Below, piece by piece: positions 7,615 to 11,906 of a DNA stretch of 11,906 bases. The notes under the pieces were generated by a model. The model was not told where the DNA came from and did no database searches. It worked only from the letters and a program-made list of their open reading frames with translations. Each line of letters begins with the position of its first letter. Position 1 is the first letter of the stretch. The translations under genes were made by a program, and so were the position numbers. Where the stretch lies: positions 1 through 11,906 of the forward strand of contig JAUHYJ010000048.1 of the NCBI GenBank assembly GCA_030425785.1, read 5' to 3'. This DNA comes from Acidimicrobiia bacterium. GTDB lineage: Bacteria; Actinomycetota; Acidimicrobiia; Acidimicrobiales; Ilumatobacteraceae.

Positions 7615-8376
7615 TCAGGCCGACCGGACCCGCCCGAGCCAGCCCATCAGGATGGCCACGGCCCGCGGGTCGTGGCGCAGGCGGTGCCCGGCGCCGGCGA
7701 GCACCGACAACTCGGCGGCGCCGTGCGCCGCGGCGAGCTGACGGGCGTCGCTGGTCGGCACGCTCTCGTCGTCCTCGCCGTGCATGACGAGGAGCGGACG
7801 CGGCGCGAACCGTTGGGCCGCGGCCACCGGCCGGAAGCGACGGAACGCCCGCGACCAGTCGTCCATCGACCGGGGGAACCCCGGCGTCCGGATCGCCCCG
7901 ATCTCACGCGCGTGGTCGAGGAAGCGGCGAGGATGATCGGCCCAGTCGTCGAAGTCGGCCCGAGGCGACAGGAGTGCGGCGGCGCTCACCCTGGGGTCGT
8001 CGGCACCGACGCAGATCGCGATCGAGCCGCCGGTGTTCGTGCCGACGAGGACGACCCGGCTCACGCCGGATTCGCGCACGAGGTGGTCGATGGCGGCACG
8101 CAGATCGTCGATCCAGCCCTGGAGCGAGAAGTCGCCGGTGCTGGTCCCGCAGCCCCGGAAGTTGAAGGTCATCGCCGGGTAACCCAGCTCGATCGCGATC
8201 CGGTCGATCAACTGCGGGAACGTCCCGGCCGAGCGGCGGGCGTCGATCGGGCCGATCGGGAAGCCGTGGCACAGGATGAGACCGGCCGGGTCGCCTCCGA
8301 ACTCGACGTCGTCGAGTGTGGGCAACTTCAGGTGGCAGGCGAGCGTGTAGCCACCGCTGTGGAAGGAGCTGTCCAA
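7615..8376 (-). CDS. Alpha/beta hydrolase with Asn at the nucleophile position
   Basis: The protein has 253 residues with the alpha/beta hydrolase fold and no signal peptide, so it should be cytoplasmic. ILCHGFPIGP gives the oxyanion region and FNFRGCGTSTGDFS the following loop. The nucleophile elbow GxSxG reads GTNTG, with Asn114 in place of Ser, Cys or Asp. HGEDDESVP places the acid at Asp203 and GAGHRLRHD the base at His231. Two of the three triad positions are therefore present and the nucleophile is not. It may be non-hydrolytic or use another mechanism; the substrate is unknown. The start chosen is TTG at 8376, 14 nt after the upstream gene's stop and preceded by a weak GAGG. A longer upstream reading only translates the neighbouring gene out of frame. 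It is probably co-transcribed with the 74-aa gene. Confidence 0.8.
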   Translation of the reverse strand: MDSSFHSGGYTLACHLKLPTLDDVEFGGDPAGLILCHGFPIGPIDARRSAGTFPQLIDRIAIELGYPAMTFNFRGCGTSTGDFSLQGWIDDLRAAIDHLVRESGVSRVVLVGTNTGGSIAICVGADDPRVSAAALLSPRADFDDWADHPRRFLDHAREIGAIRTPGFPRSMDDWSRAFRRFRPVAAAQRFAPRPLLVMHGEDDESVPTSDARQLAAAHGAAELSVLAGAGHRLRHDPRAVAILMGWLGRVRSA

Positions 8377-8390
8377 CTCGCCTCGTCGAC

Positions 8391-8615
8391 CTAGGCGCGC
8401 GGTGTCCGGTGGAGGCGGCGCTTGCCGGGCGTGGCGAGGGTGTAGCCACGGTTGCGGGCCTCGGCGAGCGTGTCCGGACCGAACTGGATGCCGACCCCTG
8501 CGTCGACGATCTCGGCGATGACGGCCTCGTCGGTCCACTCGTCGAGGTCGTAGACCAACTGGGTGCGCTTGTCGCCGACGAACCGGGCGTGCTCGAACCG
8601 CGTGGGGCGTTCCAT
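8391..8615 (-). CDS. Conserved-type small hypothetical protein, 74 aa
   Basis: A 74-residue soluble protein begins MERPTRFEHARFVGDKRTQ and contains VYDLDEW, an acidic helix, and GIQFGPDTLAEARNRGY before a basic tail. It has no membrane segment or signal peptide. I recognise the general look of a small actinobacterial conserved hypothetical but know no function. The ATG at 8615 is chosen over upstream in-frame starts because TATCGT lies exactly 7 nt before it, giving a leaderless start; the upstream extension translates repeat DNA. The hydrolase gene follows after 14 nt, so the two are probably one operon and may work together. Confidence 0.7.
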   Translation of the reverse strand: MERPTRFEHARFVGDKRTQLVYDLDEWTDEAVIAEIVDAGVGIQFGPDTLAEARNRGYTLATPGKRRLHRTPRA

Positions 8616-8622
8616 CCCGGAC

Positions 8623-8628
8623 ACGATA
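8623..8628 (-). promoter_or_regulatory. -10 hexamer of the 74-aa/hydrolase unit (leaderless)
   Basis: TATCGT on the minus strand is followed by 7 nt and the ATG at 8615. No Shine-Dalgarno sequence is present. The 11-nt tandem repeats begin 18 nt upstream, at about the -35 position, which has no consensus hexamer and so could depend on an activator. Confidence 0.55.
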
Positions 8629-8646
8629 CGCCGGTCGTCCGGATCC

Positions 8647-8690
8647 GACGTGCTCCGGACGTGCTCCGGACCTGCACCGGACGCGGAACG
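8647..8690. repeat. 11-nt tandem repeats, two exact and two degenerate
   Basis: Two exact copies of GACGTGCTCCG (8647-8657, 8658-8668) are followed by GACCTGCACCG (8669-8679) and GACGCGGAACG (8680-8690). An 11-nt period places each copy on nearly the same face of the helix. The array covers the -35 region and upstream of the minus-strand promoter. Response regulators of the OmpR/PhoP class bind direct repeats of this period, but the sequence does not match a box I can name. Confidence 0.6.
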
Positions 8691-8724
8691 GGGAGCGACC
8701 CGCACGAGCAGGTGCTCCCCGTTC
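8686..8724. repeat. 11-bp perfect inverted repeat, 17-nt loop
   Basis: GAACGGGGAGC at 8686-8696 pairs with GCTCCCCGTTC at 8714-8724. No T-run follows on either strand, and both neighbouring genes are transcribed away from it, so a terminator for them is unlikely. It could be an operator or the stem of an unannotated RNA. Its left arm overlaps the last 11-nt repeat. Confidence 0.55.
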
Positions 8725-8796
8725 ACGTTGACTGTTGGGACCGAATCGAGCCTGGTGTACGCCGGTGGGACGAGATCCGGCAGCCGATTCGGCGGG

Positions 8797-8847
8797 GGTT
8801 GGCGAGATTTCGCCAGGCCGTCCAGCCTGTTGACCTAGCGGCCAACC
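8797..8847. repeat. Nested inverted repeats
   Basis: GGTTGGC (8797-8803) pairs with GCCAACC (8841-8847). A competing local hairpin is TGGCGA (8800-8805), loop GATT, TCGCCA (8810-8815). The two share bases and are mutually exclusive in RNA. This resembles an alternative-structure leader, but no transcript start is evident upstream. Confidence 0.3.
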
Positions 8848-8879
8848 ACCTCCAGGGTCCCGAAAGAACTGTCACTCAT

Positions 8880-8913
8880 TGTGTTGGACCACCTCCCTTC
8901 TCTGGTCCGCACA
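8880..8913. repeat. Imperfect hairpin upstream of UDP-glucose dehydrogenase
   Basis: TGTG (8880-8883) with CACA (8910-8913) and GGACCA (8886-8891) with TGGTCC (8903-8908) form a 10-bp stem with a small internal loop and a pyrimidine-rich 11-nt apical loop. It lies about 120 nt upstream of the -10 at 9033, so it is more likely an operator or part of a small RNA than a leader structure. Confidence 0.35.
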
Positions 8914-9032
8914 TCATGGCACACCGGATCGGATCGCGTCAGCCGGGTTGTCGACGTCCCGTTGGAGCGTCCCGATTCAGAAGATCTCGTCTCGATCCGA
9001 CGACCACATCAGTGACCCGGTCGCGCTCGAAG

Positions 9033-9038
9033 TATCGT
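9033..9038 (+). promoter_or_regulatory. ugd: -10 hexamer for the UDP-glucose dehydrogenase unit
   Basis: TATCGT is identical to the hexamer of the divergent minus-strand promoter. A partial -35, AGTGAC, lies at 9011-9016 with 16-nt spacing. Transcription would start near 9045-9046, giving a leader of about 33 nt before the dehydrogenase and placing the mini-ORF ATG at the 5' end. Confidence 0.55.
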
Positions 9039-9045
9039 CTGCTCG

Positions 9046-9081
9046 ATGGCGGAACTCGGATCTCCCCAGGAGCACACATGA
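9046..9081 (+). CDS. Leaderless 11-codon upstream ORF
   Basis: An ATG exactly 7 nt after the -10 hexamer opens MAELGSPQEHT and ends at TGA 9079-9081. That stop overlaps the dehydrogenase ATG (9078-9080) as ATGA, and the dehydrogenase ribosome binding site lies inside the mini-ORF. The arrangement suggests a leaderless uORF translated first and coupled to the downstream gene. The peptide has no run of one amino acid typical of attenuation. It could be a chance frame, but the start spacing matches the leaderless genes in this window. Confidence 0.4.
   Translation: MAELGSPQEHT
9068..9072 (+). promoter_or_regulatory. ugd: Ribosome binding site deciding the dehydrogenase start
   Basis: AGGAG ends 5 nt before the ATG at 9078. 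It selects that ATG over the much longer upstream open reading of the same frame, which has no family similarity. Confidence 0.75.
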
Positions 9082-10394
9082 CGGCCCCGACCCATGTCGT
9101 CGTCGTCGGAACCGGCTACGTCGGCCTGACCACCGGCGTGTGCCTCGCCCACCTCGGCCACCGGGTCACCTGCTGCGACATCGACGAACGGAAGATCGAC
9201 TCGCTGCAGGCCGGCCGGATCCCGATCGTCGAGGCCGGCCTCGAAGAGCTGATGTCCGACGCGGTCGCCGGGGGGCGTCTCGAGTTCGCGCTCGGCAACG
9301 ACCCCGCCGTGCGCACTGCCGACGTCGTCTTCCTCTGCGTCCCGACGCCACAGGACGACGACGGCTCCGCCGATCTCACCTACGTGCGCGCCGCCGCCGT
9401 CGAGATCGGGCCGCTGCTCCCGCCGGGCGCCGTCGTCGTGAACAAGTCGACCGTCCCCGTCGGCTCGTTCCACCTCGTCGGCGAGGCCCTCGGCCGCGAC
9501 GACGTGTCGGTGGTCTCCAACCCCGAGTTCCTGCGCGAGGGCACGTCCGTCAACGACTTCCTGCACCCCGACCGGATCGTCATCGGGGCCGAGCACGACG
9601 AGGCCGCCAAGCGTGTCGCAGCGCTCTACGAGTCGATCGACACCGAGGTCGTCTTCACCGACCCGACCTCGGCCGAGACGATCAAGTACGCCTCCAACGG
9701 GTTCCTCGCGACCAAGGTCTCGTTCATCAACAGCGTCGCGGCGCTCTGCGAACACATCGGTGCCGACATCGCGGCGGTCGCCGCAGGCGTCGGCCTCGAC
9801 CACCGGATCGGCAGCCAGTTCCTGCGACCCGGACCGGGATGGGGCGGCAGCTGCTTCCCGAAGGACTCGCGCGCGCTGGTCAGCATCGCCCGCGACCACG
9901 GCTACGACTTCTCGCTCATGCGCGGCGTGATCGACATCAACGAGCAGCAGTACGCGCGCATGATCCACAAGGTGATGGCAGCGGTCGATCGCTACGGGCA
10001 CGACCGACTCGACGGCCTCGTCGTGGCTGCGCTGGGGCTCACGTTCAAGGCCGGCACCGACGATCTCCGCGAGTCGCCGGCGCTGCGGGTGCTCGACACG
10101 CTCGCCGAGCGCGGCGCGATCATCCGCGCCTACGACCCGACGACCACGGGCGAACTCGACGCTCACCGAGCCGAGCGACTCGCCGAGTTCGAACTCGTCG
10201 GTTCCGTGAAGCAGGCCGCCCAAGGCGCCGATGTGCTCGTCGTCCTCACCGAGTGGCCCGAGTTCGCCACGATCGACCTGCAGGCCGTGTCGACCGCCAT
10301 GCGCGGCGCTGCCGTCGTCGACTGCCGCAACCTGCTGGTGCCGTTCGAGGTCCGCGCCGCCGGGCTGAACTACACCGGCGTCGGCCGCCGCTGA
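9078..10394 (+). CDS. ugd: UDP-glucose 6-dehydrogenase
   Basis: The protein has 438 residues, typical for the family. It oxidises UDP-glucose to UDP-glucuronate with two NAD+ in the cytoplasm. The NAD-binding Rossmann loop is GTGYVG at 11-16. Further motifs are NKSTVPVG (Lys123), NPEFLREG at 148-155, and IKYASNGFLATK with Lys203 and Lys213. The catalytic Cys is 259 in GWGGSCFPKD, and the C-terminal UDP-binding domain contains GLTFKAGTDDLRESP. All expected catalytic residues are present. UDP-glucuronate feeds acidic capsule, teichuronic-acid-like polymers and other uronic sugars, consistent with the envelope-polymer genes nearby on the left. The related UDP-ManNAc and GDP-mannose dehydrogenases share the fold, but the motif set favours UDP-glucose. 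The stop lies only 10 nt from the convergent stop of the next gene. Confidence 0.93.
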   Translation: MTAPTHVVVVGTGYVGLTTGVCLAHLGHRVTCCDIDERKIDSLQAGRIPIVEAGLEELMSDAVAGGRLEFALGNDPAVRTADVVFLCVPTPQDDDGSADLTYVRAAAVEIGPLLPPGAVVVNKSTVPVGSFHLVGEALGRDDVSVVSNPEFLREGTSVNDFLHPDRIVIGAEHDEAAKRVAALYESIDTEVVFTDPTSAETIKYASNGFLATKVSFINSVAALCEHIGADIAAVAAGVGLDHRIGSQFLRPGPGWGGSCFPKDSRALVSIARDHGYDFSLMRGVIDINEQQYARMIHKVMAAVDRYGHDRLDGLVVAALGLTFKAGTDDLRESPALRVLDTLAERGAIIRAYDPTTTGELDAHRAERLAEFELVGSVKQAAQGADVLVVLTEWPEFATIDLQAVSTAMRGAAVVDCRNLLVPFEVRAAGLNYTGVGRR

Positions 10395-10404
10395 GCGCCG
10401 AACG

Positions 10405-10866
10405 TCAGAGCAGGTCGTCGAGTGGCGCCTGCGGGCCGACGGCGCCGATCGCCTCGAAGTAGTCGAGGTGGGCGTCGACGACGTTGACGGCGTCGACGTC
10501 GTCGAGCAGCTCGACCTCGGCCTCGTCGGCCGCCGCGAGCAGGTAGGCGACCAGCGCGTCCTCGCTCACCACCAGCTCGTCGTCGATGCTCTGACGGGCA
10601 TCGACCGCCTGGTCCGGCTGGAGCCCCTGCTCGTGCAGCCATCGCAGGTGGGCGACGAGCAACGCCTCGACCTCGGCCGGCGTCAGGCGCGCCTGGCTGT
10701 CGGACGGCAGCCGGTCGGCGACGAAGTCGACCGCCTCGTCGAGCTGGTAGACGGCCCTGGGCGCGATCGCGTCGAGGCGGTGCGCCTCCCGCCCGATCGC
10801 GCCGGCCGCGATCGCGAACACGAGCACCGCAGCCAGCACGACGAACAGGATGATGACGCCGTCCAT
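10405..10866 (-). CDS. Small single-pass membrane protein, function unknown
   Basis: The protein has 153 residues. Residues about 4-24 (VIILFVVLAAVLVFAIAAGA) are a membrane anchor that begins right at the N-terminus. The rest is a soluble, helix-rich and strongly acidic domain with segments YQLDEAVDFVADRLP and LTPAEVEALLVAHLRWL and an acidic C-terminal tail ending PLDDLL. I recognise no catalytic motif or named family. The ATG at 10866 is supported by a -10 hexamer 6 nt upstream. It converges on UDP-glucose dehydrogenase and is divergent from the next gene. Confidence 0.75.
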   Translation of the reverse strand: MDGVIILFVVLAAVLVFAIAAGAIGREAHRLDAIAPRAVYQLDEAVDFVADRLPSDSQARLTPAEVEALLVAHLRWLHEQGLQPDQAVDARQSIDDELVVSEDALVAYLLAAADEAEVELLDDVDAVNVVDAHLDYFEAIGAVGPQAPLDDLL

Positions 10867-10872
10867 GTCGTC

Positions 10873-10878
10873 ATCCTA
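10873..10878 (-). promoter_or_regulatory. -10 hexamer of the membrane-protein gene (leaderless)
   Basis: TAGGAT on the minus strand ends 6 nt before the ATG at 10866, with no Shine-Dalgarno sequence between. No -35 is recognisable. Confidence 0.45.
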
Positions 10879-10895
10879 CGAGACACCATCCGGGA

Positions 10896-10948
10896 GCTGC
10901 CGGACGGACGCGTGATTGCCGCCGAAGCTTGCGGGCCGGCTCGGCAGC
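10896..10948. repeat. 7-bp inverted repeat in a divergent promoter region
   Basis: GCTGCCG (10896-10902) and CGGCAGC (10942-10948) are perfect inverted copies 39 nt apart. Each sits close upstream of one of the two divergent -10 hexamers. They could be paired operator half-sites; a chance match of 7 bp in GC-rich DNA is also possible. Confidence 0.25.
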
Positions 10949-10952
10949 GGAC

Positions 10953-10958
10953 TAGGAA
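10953..10958 (+). promoter_or_regulatory. -10-like hexamer or ribosome binding site of the last gene
   Basis: TAGGAA ends 7 nt before the ATG at 10966. It can be read as a weak -10 for a leaderless start, with TTGCGG at 10929-10934 as a -35 at 18-nt spacing. Alternatively AGGAA (10954-10958) is a Shine-Dalgarno sequence at normal spacing. The sequence alone does not decide. Confidence 0.35.
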
Positions 10959-10965
10959 CCTTGCG

Positions 10966-11906
10966 ATGAAGGCCTCGGTATCACGGCTCTGTGGAGCCGC
11001 CGTCCTGCTCTCCCTCACGGTCTCATCGGCAGCGTTTCACGACCGCGCGGCGGCACTCGACACGGCGGGCGTTCAGCGCAGACTCGGCATCGACATCGAG
11101 AGCTCGATGTTCGACACGGGTCCCTACGTCGTGCGGGCCGTGAGCTCGAACGCCGAATGGACCGCTGTGTCGTTCTCCGTCGGCGGCTCCTACCTGCTCC
11201 ACGCTGGAGGGTCACCGAGTCGGTCCATCCCAGACGAGGAGGTCGATGTCGTCACCGACGACGGCGAGCATGTGTTCCGAGTGGAGCGCTCGGGGAGCTT
11301 CCCGGCGGTGTCGGAAGTGGTCGAGACCCGGGTCGGAGGCGCCGAGCGCCGCATCCTGCTCGACCTCCCGGACGAGTACTTCGCAGAGTCCGTCCTCGAT
11401 GTCGATCGGTCCCGGTCCACCGCCGTCGTCGCGGTCGAGTCGTGGTCTCCTGGCTCGGCGTCGGCCAAGACGGCGCTCGTCGACCTCCGATCCGGGTCGC
11501 TCATCACGCCGCTTCCGGGCGGCCTGCCGGGCACCGACCACGGCTCGAACTGGGCCCGTCTCTCCGATGACGGCACCGTCGTCGTCTACAACCGGTTCGT
11601 CGCGCCGTCTGTCCCATCGATCGCGACCTGGAATCGATCGACCGGCGAGCGGACGACGACCGACCCGCTCTCGTCGGTGTACCGGGTGTCGGACAACGGA
11701 CAGTGGGCGGCGTCGACGGCTGACCTGGCGACCACCGGCTTGACCGCGCTGCTCGTCCATCTCCCGACAGGGCTCGAGCTGGAGATTCCCATCGGTGACG
11801 TCGACGACGTCGACGTGCAAGCCACCGACGACGGTCGAGTGTTCCTGCTGTCGAAGCGTGCCGGCGGCGACCACGTCCTGTCCGCGTGGGATCCGGGCGA
11901 TGCGTC
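10966..11906 (+). CDS. Secreted, probably beta-propeller protein (3' end beyond window)
   Basis: An open frame of 313 codons runs from ATG 10966 to the window edge without a stop, so the gene is partial. Residues 1 to about 30 (MKASVSRLCGAAVLLSLTVS onward, ending at an AAA site) form a signal peptide. The rest is beta-rich and acidic, with repeated SDDG/SDNG-type turns (LSDDGTVVVYNR, RVSDNGQWAAS, TDDGRVFLLSK) spaced like TolB/PD40-type propeller blades. No enzyme motif is visible. It is probably an extracytoplasmic binding protein; the family is uncertain. Another gene in this window (121-2814) is also a secreted propeller protein, but of the unrelated FG-GAP class. Confidence 0.7.
   Translation, partial: MKASVSRLCGAAVLLSLTVSSAAFHDRAAALDTAGVQRRLGIDIESSMFDTGPYVVRAVSSNAEWTAVSFSVGGSYLLHAGGSPSRSIPDEEVDVVTDDGEHVFRVERSGSFPAVSEVVETRVGGAERRILLDLPDEYFAESVLDVDRSRSTAVVAVESWSPGSASAKTALVDLRSGSLITPLPGGLPGTDHGSNWARLSDDGTVVVYNRFVAPSVPSIATWNRSTGERTTTDPLSSVYRVSDNGQWAASTADLATTGLTALLVHLPTGLELEIPIGDVDDVDVQATDDGRVFLLSKRAGGDHVLSAWDPGDA

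Larger units (their letters stand above)
8616..9077. other. Divergent intergenic region rich in repeats
   Basis: This 462-nt gap lies between the 74-aa gene (minus) and UDP-glucose dehydrogenase (plus). Both outward promoters use the same -10 hexamer, TATCGT, 7 nt before an ATG. Between them are the 11-nt tandem repeats at 8647-8690, an 11-bp inverted repeat at 8686-8724, further hairpins at 8797-8847 and 8880-8913, and the mini-ORF at 9046-9081. Apart from that mini-ORF I see no convincing protein gene or tRNA. The region reads as less coding-like than its flanks and could hold a small RNA or a shared regulatory region. Confidence 0.6.

Noticed and set aside
5200..8394. A 1064-codon open frame on the plus strand antisense to the LicD, LicC and hydrolase genes
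   Set aside because: It mirrors real minus-strand genes with clear motifs; its translation has no family motif. Long antisense open frames are expected from G/C third positions.
8377..8538. Longer N-terminus for the alpha/beta hydrolase
   Set aside because: It would be an Arg-rich out-of-frame reading of the 74-aa gene; the TTG at 8376 fits the operon spacing.
8797..8913. Possible tRNA or riboswitch in the gap
   Set aside because: No cloverleaf, TPsiC-like GTTCGAATC motif or known aptamer core could be recognised.
8316..9077. Upstream extension of the UDP-glucose dehydrogenase frame
   Set aside because: The family N-terminus begins at 9078 behind a ribosome binding site, and the upstream part overlaps minus-strand genes and repeats.

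Overview
The window is GC-rich with strong G/C at third codon positions, actinobacterial gene style, and repeated leaderless starts: a TANNNT-type -10 hexamer lies 6-8 nt before the first codon with no Shine-Dalgarno sequence between. This and the protein content suggest a high-GC actinobacterium, possibly a marine or soil Acidimicrobiia such as Ilumatobacter. The lineage is an inference from style, not from a database match. I see no rRNA, tRNA, CRISPR array, insertion sequence or phage gene.

Layout from left to right: (1) 121-2814 +, a secreted protein with a nuclease-like (SNase) domain, two lamin-tail domains and a seven-bladed FG-GAP propeller, followed by a good hairpin at 2835-2852. 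(2) 2883-5087 +, a GT2 glycosyltransferase fused to a TagF/TagB-type polyol-phosphate transferase. (3) On the minus strand and converging on it, 7554->6805, a LicC-like nucleotidyltransferase, then 6756->5134, a LicD-type phosphotransferase carrying an N-terminal beta-sandwich and a C-terminal SAM methyltransferase. (4) 8615->8391 and 8376->7615, a two-gene minus-strand unit: a 74-aa conserved-looking small protein and an alpha/beta hydrolase whose nucleophile position is Asn. (5) A 462-nt divergent intergenic region, 8616-9077, with 11-nt tandem repeats and several inverted repeats. (6) 9078-10394 +, UDP-glucose 6-dehydrogenase, preceded by an 11-codon leaderless mini-ORF. (7) 10866->10405 on the minus strand, a small single-pass membrane protein. 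(8) 10966-end +, a secreted, probably propeller-like protein cut by the window edge. Positions 1-108 show no gene.

The biological theme is cell-envelope polymer synthesis. The GT2-TagF protein could build a glycosyl/polyol-phosphate chain. The LicC-like enzyme could make a CDP-activated phospho-alcohol, and the LicD-methyltransferase fusion could transfer and methylate that substituent. UDP-glucose dehydrogenase would supply UDP-glucuronate for acidic sugars. The most interesting candidate system is this LicC / LicD-methyltransferase / TagF module, a possible self-contained phosphocholine-like or other methylated phospho-decoration pathway for an actinobacterial teichoic-acid-like or capsular polymer. 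The substrate cannot be read from the sequence.
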